Below, in pieces: positions 33,226 through 41,096 of a stretch of DNA of 64,000 bases. The notes under the pieces were generated by a model that worked only from the letters and a program-made list of their open reading frames with translations, was not told the DNA's origin and ran no database searches. Position 1 is the first letter of the stretch, and the number at the start of each line of letters is the position of its first letter. The stretch is from Alistipes sp. (GTDB lineage: Bacteria; Bacteroidota; Bacteroidia; Bacteroidales; Rikenellaceae). Made by a program: the position numbers and the translations under genes. The DNA lies in contig JAHHQM010000005.1 of assembly GCA_020026395.1 (NCBI GenBank), positions 123,576 to 187,575 of the forward strand, in the 5' to 3' direction.

Positions 33226-33649
33226 ATGTAAATTTTTATCGGATTTCAAGGCGTTTGCCATGAAGGGCAACGTGCTTGACATGGCCGTCGGTGTGATTAT
33301 CGGCGGTGCATTCGGCAAGATCGTCACCTCGCTGGTGAACGACATCATCATGCCGTTGATCGGTCTGATCGGCGGTGGTGTGAACTTCTCGGATCTGAGA
33401 TGGGTCATCCGCGAAGCCGACGAGGCAACGGGCATCACCGAGGCCGCCCTGCCCTACGGCAAATTCATCCAGACGACGGTCGATTTTCTGATCATCGCCT
33501 TCTCGATTTTCGTATTCATCAGCCTCATCCAGCGCATCTCGAACCGCCACAAGAAGGAAGAGGCAGCCAAACCCGCTCCGCCACCCGCACCCTCAAAGGA
33601 GGAGGTGCTACTGACCGAGATCCGCGACCTGCTGAAAGAGCGCAAATAA
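33226..33649 (+). pseudogene. mscL: Large-conductance mechanosensitive channel MscL with a one-base shift at its start
   Basis: From ATG 33260 the frame encodes 129 residues: GNVLDMAVGVIIGGAFGKIVTSL (first membrane helix with the pore-lining glycine pattern), LIGGGVNFSDL, a second helix FLIIAFSIFVFISLIQRI and a Pro/Ala/Glu-rich tail with EEVLLTEIRDLLKERK. Upstream, the same frame reads KFLSDFKAFA, the conserved N-terminal amphipathic helix. It has no start codon: the ATG at 33226 is separated from it by one extra T at 33229 and meets TAA at once. Either MscL starts at the internal ATG without the N-helix, or the base is a mutation or error. The channel opens under high membrane tension during osmotic downshock. 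Confidence 0.75.
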
Positions 33650-33650
33650 G

Positions 33651-33664
33651 TTTCCACGTGGAAC
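33651..33664. other. parS-like 14-mer, site D
   Basis: TTTCCACGTGGAAC contains the perfect 12-bp palindrome TTCCACGTGGAA, 13 of 14 matches to GTTCCACGTGGAAC. It lies directly after the mscL stop. Confidence 0.55.
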
Positions 33665-33670
33665 AAAAAA

Positions 33671-33708
33671 GGAGAAAACTCCCGTTCGGGGAATTTTCTC
33701 CTTTTTTT
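33671..33708. terminator. Bidirectional terminator between mscL and folE
   Basis: GGAGAAAA and TTTTCTCC arms with inner TCCC/GGGGA pairs (33671-33701), flanked by A and T runs. Confidence 0.85.
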
Positions 33709-33733
33709 ATGCGTTGTCCCAAGGGACGGATAA

Positions 33734-34348
33734 CTATCTGTAGTTGTGCGAAATAAGGTTCATAAACTCCTCGCGGGTGCGGTGATCCGACAGGAAGATC
33801 CCCGTGAAGGCCGAAGTGGTCGTTGCGGACTGCTGTTTCTCGATACCGCGCATCTGCATGCACATATGGCTGGCCTCGATGACCACGGCCACACCCATCG
33901 GATTGAGTGCCTCCTGAATGCAGTCGCGGATCTGCACCGTCAGACGCTCCTGCACTTGCAGACGGCGTGCAAAGGTCTCCACCACGCGGGCAATCTTCGA
34001 AAGACCCGTGATGTAGCCGTTCGGAATGTAAGCGACGTGTGCCTTGCCGTAGAAGGGCAGCATGTGATGCTCGCACATCGAGTACAGCTCGATGTCCTTG
34101 ACCAAAACCATCTGTTTGTACTCCTCCTTGAACATGGCACCGCGGATGATGGCCATCGGATCCTCCTCATATCCCTTCGTGAGGAACGACATGGCCTTCG
34201 CCACGCGCAACGGAGTTTTCAACAGCCCCTCGCGGTCGGCATCTTCGCCCAACAGTTCGAGGATGGCTCTATAATGTTGTTTGAGAGCCTCAATCTTCTC
34301 GGGATTGTAGTGCTCCTGCTTCAGGTAATTGCAGATTTCGTGTTCCAT
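33734..34348 (-). CDS. folE: GTP cyclohydrolase I
   Basis: 204 residues from the ATG at 34348; an upstream open frame to 34375 overlaps rdgB and is rejected. Zinc ligands Cys92 and His95 lie in MCEHHMLP, with a further Cys near the C-terminus (MCMQMRG). Other motifs are TPLRVAKAM, GKAHVAYIPNGYITGLSKIARVV and the LQVQERLTVQI sheet. It converts GTP to 7,8-dihydroneopterin triphosphate, the first step of folate and queuosine-type pathways. A TACTTTTG box just upstream implies an independent, almost leaderless transcript in addition to read-through from rdgB. Confidence 0.97.
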   Translation of the reverse strand: MEHEICNYLKQEHYNPEKIEALKQHYRAILELLGEDADREGLLKTPLRVAKAMSFLTKGYEEDPMAIIRGAMFKEEYKQMVLVKDIELYSMCEHHMLPFYGKAHVAYIPNGYITGLSKIARVVETFARRLQVQERLTVQIRDCIQEALNPMGVAVVIEASHMCMQMRGIEKQQSATTTSAFTGIFLSDHRTREEFMNLISHNYR

Positions 34349-34354
34349 AGGGCG

Positions 34355-34362
34355 CAAAAGTA
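34355..34362 (-). promoter_or_regulatory. TAnnTTTG -7 box for folE
   Basis: The minus strand reads TACTTTTG in the short gap between rdgB and folE, ending 7 bases before the folE ATG. Confidence 0.5.
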
Positions 34363-34364
34363 CC

Positions 34365-34946
34365 TTATTTTTCAATAGATTGCAAATATGCCGCCAATTT
34401 CTTCACGGCGCGTCCGCGGTGCGAGATGGCGTTCTTCTCGTCGGCGGTCATCTCGGCAAACGTGCGGTCGTAACCGTCGGGAATAAACATCGGATCGTAG
34501 CCGAATCCGCCCGTACCGACCTCGTGGTCGATGATGCGTCCCTCAACGACTCCCTCGAAAAGATGCTCCTCACCGTCGAGGATCAGCGAGATGACCGTGC
34601 GGAAACGTGCACGGCGGTCGGTTTTGCCCTCCATGTTCTTCAGCAGGAGGCGGTTGTTGGCGTCGAAATCGTGCTGGTCGCCCGCATAGCGTGCCGAACG
34701 CACGCCCGGTGCGCCGTCCAAGGCCACGACCTCCAGACCCGTATCGTCGGCAAAGCAGTTGCGGTGCGTGCGCTCGTAGATGTAGTGCGACTTCTGCGAG
34801 GCGTTGCCCTCGATGGTCGGATGCGTCTCGGGAATATCCTCCGTGATGCCGCACTCCTTGAGGGTGACGATGTGGTAACGGCTGTCCAACGTGGCAGCCA
34901 CTTCGCTGATTTTGTGGGCGTTGTTTGTTGCAAATATCAGTTCCAT
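34365..34946 (-). CDS. rdgB: Non-canonical purine NTP pyrophosphatase (RdgB/HAM1)
   Basis: 193 residues. ITPase family motifs: LIFATNNAHKISEVAA at the N-terminus, CFADDTGLEVVALDGAPGVRSARYAG, GTGGFGYDPMFIPDG and ISHRGRAVKKL at the end. It hydrolyses dITP, ITP and XTP to monophosphates, keeping deaminated purines out of DNA and RNA. It lies 16 bases before folE and 21 bases after the HAD-family gene on the same strand, so a three-gene transcript is likely. Confidence 0.97.
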   Translation of the reverse strand: MELIFATNNAHKISEVAATLDSRYHIVTLKECGITEDIPETHPTIEGNASQKSHYIYERTHRNCFADDTGLEVVALDGAPGVRSARYAGDQHDFDANNRLLLKNMEGKTDRRARFRTVISLILDGEEHLFEGVVEGRIIDHEVGTGGFGYDPMFIPDGYDRTFAEMTADEKNAISHRGRAVKKLAAYLQSIEK

Positions 34947-34967
34947 TGTATCTTTTTGTTTATATGC

Positions 34968-35813
34968 TTATTTTACGGCGACCTTCATCCGCTCCAGACG
35001 ATCGTCCAGCGCGATCTTGTCGATGATGGTCTTCACCAGGGTGTCCATTTCGGAATTTTCGCGGTAATCGGCCGCACACACGTAATTCACGCGGTTGTCG
35101 TGGATCAGCGACGACAATTCGCGACGTGCCCCGCTTTTGGTGGGGTTGTACACGGCAATCGAATGGCCGCCCGAACTCTTCACCAGACGCATGCAGGGGA
35201 TGTCGGTCGTTCCGTCACCCACGTAGATCATGTGCGCAAACGGAATGGGGCGATCCTTCTCGGGGATGTAGCGATTGACCTCGTGGCTGTCGTAGACCGA
35301 CTCCACGCCCTTGTTGATCTTGAAGATGAACTGCGTCTTGTTCGTGTAATTGACCGCCACGGCAGGCCAGTAGGCAATGCCATCCACGTCGTAGAGGTAG
35401 GAGCAGGCGTAGATCTTGCGGAACTCGCCCGCGATGGGGGTACCCTCGATGATCTCCTTCAGACCCGACGAATTGATGTAGTGCCAGATGCGGATGCCGC
35501 GCTCCTCGCCGTAGCGGTTGATGCGTGAGAACCACTCGCGCACCCCCTCGAAAAGCTCCACACCGCGTCCCGACTCCTGAAACGCCTCGCGCCTCAGGGA
35601 CAATCCCTTCGAACGTGCCGCCTGCAACATACGCCACATGTAGGCCAGGATTCCGTCGGCATCCTGCTCCTCGGCCAGCGAGTTGGATTCCGTCCAAAAC
35701 TCCTTGTTGCTTTTTCCGACGGCCGGAATGAAATCATACTCCTGCATGTTGCCGGGAGCCAGCGTCCCGTCAAAATCGTAGATCAATGCGATGGTCAGTG
35801 GTTTATTCTCCAT
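34968..35813 (-). CDS. HAD-superfamily hydrolase
   Basis: 281 residues from the ATG at 35813 (MENKPLTIALIYDFDGTLAPG); an in-frame Met at 35825 is also possible. HAD motif I is DFDGTLAP and motif IV is YVGDGTTDIPCM. The Ser/Thr and Lys motifs lie in YINSSGLKEII and NKTQFIFKINKG. The large cap region is helical. HAD proteins of this type are phosphatases acting on small phosphorylated metabolites; the substrate is unknown. It is upstream of rdgB in the same direction. Confidence 0.88.
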   Translation of the reverse strand: MENKPLTIALIYDFDGTLAPGNMQEYDFIPAVGKSNKEFWTESNSLAEEQDADGILAYMWRMLQAARSKGLSLRREAFQESGRGVELFEGVREWFSRINRYGEERGIRIWHYINSSGLKEIIEGTPIAGEFRKIYACSYLYDVDGIAYWPAVAVNYTNKTQFIFKINKGVESVYDSHEVNRYIPEKDRPIPFAHMIYVGDGTTDIPCMRLVKSSGGHSIAVYNPTKSGARRELSSLIHDNRVNYVCAADYRENSEMDTLVKTIIDKIALDDRLERMKVAVK

Positions 35814-35975
35814 GGTGATGCACATTTAATGTGTAAAGATAAGATTTTTCGGCGAAGATTCCTCTTTTTCGGCGTTTTTTTGGGGCTTCGGCCACCATTT
35901 TTGTCGGTTTTCGGATCATGCGCCCCCCAATCGGGAACAAGACAAAACCCGCGATAAGCAAATATCGGACAATAG

Positions 35976-36007
35976 ATTGTGATTTTTGGAGTTTTTCATT
36001 ATCTTTG
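35976..36007 (+). promoter_or_regulatory. Promoter for the DHH phosphoesterase gene
   Basis: ATTG (35976-35979) and TATCTTTG (36000-36007) are separated by 20 bases; start codon at 36041. Confidence 0.7.
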
Positions 36008-36040
36008 TCAATCAAGACTCAACCGAAAAAGGTTTTAGAA

Positions 36041-37075
36041 ATGAATTTTCCGAAAGAAAAAACCGAGGCGTTACTCAACCTGATCACGCCTCCGGGTCAA
36101 AATATCGTAATCGTAGCCCACACCAATCCCGACGGCGATGCCATCGGTTCGTCGATTGCCTGGGCCGAGATGTTGCGCACGCTGGGTCATACGGTGACCT
36201 GCATCGTCCCCACCAAGTATCCCTATTACCTCGAGTGGATGGACGGTATTGACAAACTGGTCATCTTCAAGACCGACGAGGAGGGACGCGCCGCCAAAGC
36301 CGTCGAAAAGGCCGATCTGATCTTCTGCCTCGACTTCAACACGCTCTCGCGTCTGGAAAACCTCTCCGACATCATCGATACCAACACCACCGCAAAGCGC
36401 ATCTTGATCGATCACCACCTCCAACCCGCCGAGTTCGATGTGTCGTTCTCCTACCCCAACATGTGTTCGACCTGTTATCTGGTCTACGCCCTCATCGAGG
36501 ATATGTTCGGCACGGAGAAGATCACCAAAAAGATCGCCGAATCGCTCTACGTGGGCATGATGACCGACACGGGCAACTTCGCCTTCTCGTACCTCACGCC
36601 CGAGCTGTTCCGTTGCGTGGCAACGCTCATCGAGCGCGGCATCGACATCCCGGATCTCCACAACCGCGTCTACAACTCCTACACCGAGGGTCGTGCGCGT
36701 CTGTTCGGCTACTGCATCAACCGCAAGATGCAGATCTTCGAGGGCGGACGTGTGGCCTACATGTCGCTCAAGGAGTCCGAAATGCGGCGATTCCAGTTCC
36801 AGCAGGGCGACAGCGAGGGTTTTGTCAATTATCCGCTCTCGATCAAGGAGGTCGTCATGTCGGCCATGTTCACCCAGCACCGCAAATTCATCCGCGTGTC
36901 GCTGCGTTCGAAGGGCAATGTCAATGTGAATATCTTCGCACGGAAATATTTCGGCGGCGGCGGCCACAAAAACGCCGCGGGCGGCAAGTCATTCGTGACG
37001 ATGGAGGAGACCATCGAACACTACGTGCGTTCCGTACGCGAATTTGTCGAAGAGGGCAACCTCGACGTCGAATAA
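36041..37075 (+). CDS. nrnA: DHH-family bifunctional oligoribonuclease / pAp phosphatase (NrnA-like)
   Basis: 344 residues from the ATG at 36041; upstream frame to 35918 overlaps the promoter. The DHH domain shows VAHTNPDGDAIGSS, FCLDFNTLSRL, ILIDHHLQP and VGMMTDTGNFAFS; the DHHA1 domain ends GGGGHKNAAGGKS. NrnA degrades short RNA oligomers and 3'-phosphoadenosine 5'-phosphate with manganese. Bacteroidetes lack E. coli Orn, so NrnA fits as the replacement. It is transcribed alone and has its own terminator. Confidence 0.92.
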   Translation: MNFPKEKTEALLNLITPPGQNIVIVAHTNPDGDAIGSSIAWAEMLRTLGHTVTCIVPTKYPYYLEWMDGIDKLVIFKTDEEGRAAKAVEKADLIFCLDFNTLSRLENLSDIIDTNTTAKRILIDHHLQPAEFDVSFSYPNMCSTCYLVYALIEDMFGTEKITKKIAESLYVGMMTDTGNFAFSYLTPELFRCVATLIERGIDIPDLHNRVYNSYTEGRARLFGYCINRKMQIFEGGRVAYMSLKESEMRRFQFQQGDSEGFVNYPLSIKEVVMSAMFTQHRKFIRVSLRSKGNVNVNIFARKYFGGGGHKNAAGGKSFVTMEETIEHYVRSVREFVEEGNLDVE

Positions 37076-37085
37076 ATCCCGATTC

Positions 37086-37118
37086 CAAAAATCGGCAAGT
37101 CGTCCTGCCGATTTTTTT
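37086..37118 (+). terminator. Terminator after nrnA
   Basis: AAAATCGGCA and TGCCGATTTT arms with an 8-base loop and a T run. Confidence 0.9.
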
Positions 37119-37148
37119 GTTTCAGAGCATCGGATTTCGGAAAAATTC

Positions 37149-37156
37149 TATCTTTG
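37149..37156 (+). promoter_or_regulatory. TAnnTTTG -7 box for the ABC exporter genes
   Basis: TATCTTTG lies 34 bases before the start at 37183. The -33 element is not clear. Confidence 0.6.
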
Positions 37157-37182
37157 CAAAATCATTTAAACCATCATAAACT

Positions 37183-38106
37183 ATGGATTTACTCTCGATC
37201 GAACACGTTTCGAAGCAATACACCAACCACAAGGCGTTGGACGACGTGTCCCTCACCATCCCCAAAGGATCGATCTACGGTCTTCTGGGTCCCAACGGCG
37301 CGGGCAAAACCACGCTGATCCGTACCCTCACGCGCATCACGGCACCCGACTCGGGCCGCATCCTCTTCAACGGCCACGACCTGAGCCCCGAGGACATCTT
37401 CCACATCGGTTATCTGCCCGAGGAGCGCGGTCTGTACAAGAAAATGAAAGTCGGCGAACAAGCCCTGTTCTTCGCCCGTCTGAAAGGCATTTCGCGCCAC
37501 GACGCCCTGATGCGTCTGAAGGAGTGGTTCGAGCGTTTCGGCATCGAGGAGTGGTGGAACAAGAAGGTCGACGAGTTGTCGAAGGGTATGGCGCAGAAGG
37601 TGCAATTCATCACCACGGTGCTCCACGAACCCGAACTGCTCATCTTCGACGAGCCGTTCTCGGGCTTCGACCCCATCAACGCCAAGGTGCTTCAGGACGA
37701 AATTCTCCGCCTGCACAAAAAAGGCGCCACGATCATCTTCTCGACCCACAACATGGCATCGGTCGAGGAGCTTTGCGACCACATCACGCTGATCAACAAG
37801 TCGCACAACATCCTCTCGGGTCAGACCGAGGAGATCCGCCGCCGCCACGGTGCGAACATCTTCGAGGTGCAGTTCCGCGGTGACGCAGAGCGTCTTACGG
37901 AGGATCTGACGCGTTTCGGCGAAATTCTCCCCACCGATGAGGAGTCTCTCGGCGAACTGCACACCCTCAAATTCCACGTCGAGCGCAACGAGTATCTGCG
38001 TACGGTCATCGCCCGCACGAACGATCTGGTCGAATTGCGTTCGTTCCGCGAGATCATCCCCTCGATGAACGACATCTTCATCCGTGCCGTGAACGGCAAA
38101 CTCTAA
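37183..38106 (+). CDS. ABC transporter ATP-binding protein, NatA-like
   Basis: 307 residues. Walker A GLLGPNGAGKTTL (about 35-47), signature LSKGMAQKVQF, Walker B LLIFDEPFSGFDP and switch His in FSTHNMASVEELC. A C-terminal extension of about 90 residues (FEVQFRGDAERLTEDL and onward) is typical of the NatA/drug-exporter branch. It powers the membrane protein encoded 15 bases downstream. Substrate (sodium, drug or lipid) cannot be told. Confidence 0.92.
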   Translation: MDLLSIEHVSKQYTNHKALDDVSLTIPKGSIYGLLGPNGAGKTTLIRTLTRITAPDSGRILFNGHDLSPEDIFHIGYLPEERGLYKKMKVGEQALFFARLKGISRHDALMRLKEWFERFGIEEWWNKKVDELSKGMAQKVQFITTVLHEPELLIFDEPFSGFDPINAKVLQDEILRLHKKGATIIFSTHNMASVEELCDHITLINKSHNILSGQTEEIRRRHGANIFEVQFRGDAERLTEDLTRFGEILPTDEESLGELHTLKFHVERNEYLRTVIARTNDLVELRSFREIIPSMNDIFIRAVNGKL

Positions 38107-38121
38107 AAAAAAGAACAAACC

Positions 38122-39450
38122 ATGAGCAACATATTCCTCATCATGCAGCGCGAGTTCAACGAACGCGCCCGCAAAAAATCATTCATTCTGACCACCCTTT
38201 TGATGCCCGTGCTGATGATCGCCCTGATGGTCGTTCCGGCACTCATCATGGTTTACGCCACGGGTGACGAAAAAGAGATCGTCGTGATCGACGACAGCCA
38301 CGTGATCACCCCCCACTTGAAGGACACCTCGTCGCTGAAGTTCATCCCGAGCGACCTCAAGGTCGATGAAGCCCGCAGTCTGACGACCGACAAATTCGGC
38401 ATTCTGCACATCGGTTCCGAGATCATGACCGACCAGAGCGACATCCGCCTCTATGCCAACAGTTCCTCGTCGATGAAACTCGAGAACGAGATCCGCGACC
38501 AGATCCAGGACTACATCGAGAGCGAAAAACTCAAGGGATATAACATCGACAACCTCGAAACCATCCTCAAGGAGGTCGAAAGTCCCGTGACGATGCAGGT
38601 CTTCCGCAACGACAAATCGCAGGAGGAGGACACGCAGGCACAATCGACGGCCGTCGCATCGGTCATCGGCTACATCCTCGGCTTCCTGCTCTATATGTTC
38701 ATCCTGATCTACGGTTCGATGGTCATGCAGGCCGTCATCGAGGAGAAGAGTTCCCGTGTGATGGAGGTACTCGTTTCGTCGGTGCGTCCGTTTGATCTGA
38801 TGATGGGCAAGATTCTCGGTGTGGCCTCGGTTGCCCTGACGCAGTTGCTGATCTGGGCGGTATTGATTCTCGGTGTGGGTTCCGTGCTGATCCCGATGAT
38901 GATGCCCGACGACATCATGCAGGGTGTCGAAGCCGTCCATCAGGGCGGTTCGGCCGAGCTGGTCGCCATGAACGCCAACCTCGACACCGACATGTTGCAG
39001 GCCGTGACCACCGCAACCGATACGGCCTATCTGGCCAAGATCTTCGGATTCCTCACGCTGTTCCTGCTGGGCGGTTATCTGCTCTATTCGGCCATGTTCG
39101 CCGCCGTGGGGTCGGCCGTCGAGAGCGTACAGGACTCCGCCCAGTTGCAGACGCCCATCACCCTGCCGATCATTCTGGCACTCATCATCTCGATGGTCGT
39201 CACGAACGATCCCAACTCGTCGGTGGCCTTCTGGTTCTCGATCATCCCCTTCACCTCGCCCATCGTCATGATGGCGCGTATCCCCTACGAAATCCCCATG
39301 TGGGAGGTCATCCTCTCGCTGGTGCTGCTCTACCTGACGTTCATCGCCATGGTATGGTTCGCCTCGAAGATCTACCGCGTGGGCGTGTTGATGTACGGCA
39401 AAAAACCCGGCATCAAGGAGTTCCTCAAGTGGATCAACTACAAATATTAA
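38122..39450 (+). CDS. ABC-2 type permease, NatB-like
   Basis: 442 residues: one N-terminal membrane helix (LLMPVLMIALMVVPALIMVY), a large extracytoplasmic region (about 50-175), then five to six helices including YILGFLLYMFILIYGSMVMQAVIEEKSSRVMEVLVSSV (in part), the ABC-2 signature. The EEKSSRVMEVL motif is typical of NatB and related sodium or antimicrobial exporters. It pairs with the ATPase upstream in a two-gene operon. A GC hairpin without a T run follows at 39465-39492. Confidence 0.9.
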   Translation: MSNIFLIMQREFNERARKKSFILTTLLMPVLMIALMVVPALIMVYATGDEKEIVVIDDSHVITPHLKDTSSLKFIPSDLKVDEARSLTTDKFGILHIGSEIMTDQSDIRLYANSSSSMKLENEIRDQIQDYIESEKLKGYNIDNLETILKEVESPVTMQVFRNDKSQEEDTQAQSTAVASVIGYILGFLLYMFILIYGSMVMQAVIEEKSSRVMEVLVSSVRPFDLMMGKILGVASVALTQLLIWAVLILGVGSVLIPMMMPDDIMQGVEAVHQGGSAELVAMNANLDTDMLQAVTTATDTAYLAKIFGFLTLFLLGGYLLYSAMFAAVGSAVESVQDSAQLQTPITLPIILALIISMVVTNDPNSSVAFWFSIIPFTSPIVMMARIPYEIPMWEVILSLVLLYLTFIAMVWFASKIYRVGVLMYGKKPGIKEFLKWINYKY

Positions 39451-39625
39451 AACCCTGTTTTCCAAGGGGCGGAGCTCCCGTAATCCGCCCCTCGGGAATA
39501 CAATAATCACCCGCACAAATCCGTTACTCTCGAAAAGCAACCCACTTTGTTCCCGAAAAACAATAAAAACCACACTTTTTCGGGGCAGGACGTACGATTT
39601 TTCACACATTGTTAAAATTTTTTCA

Positions 39626-39633
39626 TAACTTTG
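39626..39633 (+). promoter_or_regulatory. TAnnTTTG -7 box for pgk
   Basis: TAACTTTG in an AT-rich stretch 55 bases before the start. The -33 match is poor. Confidence 0.55.
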
Positions 39634-39687
39634 CACCGAGCAAAATTTAGAAAGACAACGAATTTTACAATAAACTGTTAAGAAATT

Positions 39688-40950
39688 ATGGTTACAATCG
39701 ACAATTACGATTTCAAAGGGAAACGCGCCATCATCCGCGTTGATTTCAATGTACCCTTGAACGACAAAGGCGAGGTAACGGACGATACGCGTATCCGTGC
39801 CGCTCTGCCCACCATCAAAAAGGTACTCGCCGAAGGTGGTTCGGTGATCCTGATGTCGCACCTGGGTCGCCCCAAAAAGAATCCCGATCCCAAATTCTCG
39901 CTCGAGCAGATCGTTTCGACCGTAGAGGATCGTCTGGGTCACAAGGTTGCCTTCGCCGGCGACTGCATGGGCGCAAAAGCCGCCGAAATGGCTGCCGCAT
40001 TGAAGCCCGGTGAAGTCATGTTGCTCGAGAACCTCCGTTTCTACGCCGAGGAGGAGGGCAAACCCCGCGGTCTGGCAGCCGATGCCACCAAGGAGGAGAA
40101 GGATGTCGCCAAGAAAGCCCTGAAGGAAGGCCCCCAGAAGGAGTTCGTCAAGAAACTCGCTTCGTATGCCGACTGCTACATCAACGACGCATTCGGTACG
40201 GCTCACCGCAAGCACGCTTCGACGTACCTGATCGCCGAGTACTTCCCCAACGACAAGATGTTCGGTTACCTGATGGAGAAAGAGGTGAAGGCACTGGCCT
40301 CGCTGATGGAGAAGCCCGCACACCCCTTCTGCGCCATCATCGGCGGTTCGAAGGTTTCGACCAAGATCGGCGTCATCAAGTCGCTCATCGAGAAGGTTGA
40401 TTCGATCGTTATCGGTGGCGGTATGACCTACACGTTCGCCGCTGCACAGGGCGGTAAGGTCGGTAACTCGATCTGCGAGCCCGATATGTTCCCCGTGGCA
40501 CTGGAGATCCTCCAGCTGGCCAAGGAGAAGGGCGTTGAGCTGGTTATGTCGCCCGACGCACTGATCGCCGACGATTTCTCGGCTACGGCCAACACCAAGG
40601 AGGCTGCCGCCGACAACATTCCCGAAGGCTGGGAGGGTGTCGACATCGCCGCCGAGGGTAAGAAGCGTTTCCGCGAGCACATCCTCGGTTGCAAGACCAT
40701 CCTGTGGAACGGCCCCGTGGGCGTATTCGAGATCGACAAGTTCGCAACCGGTTCGAAGGAGGTTGCCGAGGCCATCGCCGAGGCTACCAAGAACGGTGCT
40801 TACTCTTTGATCGGTGGCGGTGACTCGGTAGCTTGTGTCAACAAGTTCGGTCTGGCCGATCAGGTGTCGTACATCTCGACCGGAGGTGGTGCACTGCTCG
40901 AGTACATCGAGTTCGGTGATCTTCCCGGTGTGGCAGCCATCCGCAAGTAA
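39688..40950 (+). CDS. pgk: Phosphoglycerate kinase
   Basis: 420 residues, usual length. Motifs: IIRVDFNVPLNDKGEVTDDTRIRAALPTI at the N-terminus (in part), LMSHLGRPK, LLENLRFYAEE, IIGGSKVSTKIGVI, GPVGVFEIDKFATGS and SLIGGGDSVACVNKFG. It makes ATP from 1,3-bisphosphoglycerate in glycolysis. Strong codon bias and a clear terminator at 41033 fit a highly expressed single gene. Confidence 0.99.
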   Translation: MVTIDNYDFKGKRAIIRVDFNVPLNDKGEVTDDTRIRAALPTIKKVLAEGGSVILMSHLGRPKKNPDPKFSLEQIVSTVEDRLGHKVAFAGDCMGAKAAEMAAALKPGEVMLLENLRFYAEEEGKPRGLAADATKEEKDVAKKALKEGPQKEFVKKLASYADCYINDAFGTAHRKHASTYLIAEYFPNDKMFGYLMEKEVKALASLMEKPAHPFCAIIGGSKVSTKIGVIKSLIEKVDSIVIGGGMTYTFAAAQGGKVGNSICEPDMFPVALEILQLAKEKGVELVMSPDALIADDFSATANTKEAAADNIPEGWEGVDIAAEGKKRFREHILGCKTILWNGPVGVFEIDKFATGSKEVAEAIAEATKNGAYSLIGGGDSVACVNKFGLADQVSYISTGGGALLEYIEFGDLPGVAAIRK

Positions 40951-41032
40951 GAGTACCTAAAGGGGATGCACCCGTGTGTGGTTTTCCAAAGCCCCGCACG
41001 CGAAAATCCCCGACCAAAATAAGCAACAACCG

Positions 41033-41071
41033 AAAACGGGAGTGCCTTAAAGGAAGGCAACTCCCGTTTTT
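41033..41071 (+). terminator. Terminator after pgk
   Basis: AAAACGGGAGT and ACTCCCGTTTT arms with an inner CCTT/AAGG stem and a T run. Confidence 0.9.
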
Positions 41072-41096
41072 GCCAAAAAATTAACCTAACCCTTTT

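Noticed and set aside
40480..40494. Further parS-like word GTTCCCCGTGGCAC in pgk
   Set aside because: Two mismatches and inside a conserved coding segment.
38179..40680. Minus-strand open frame of 833 codons
   Set aside because: Antisense shadow of the ABC permease and pgk; long antisense frames are common in this GC-rich codon usage.
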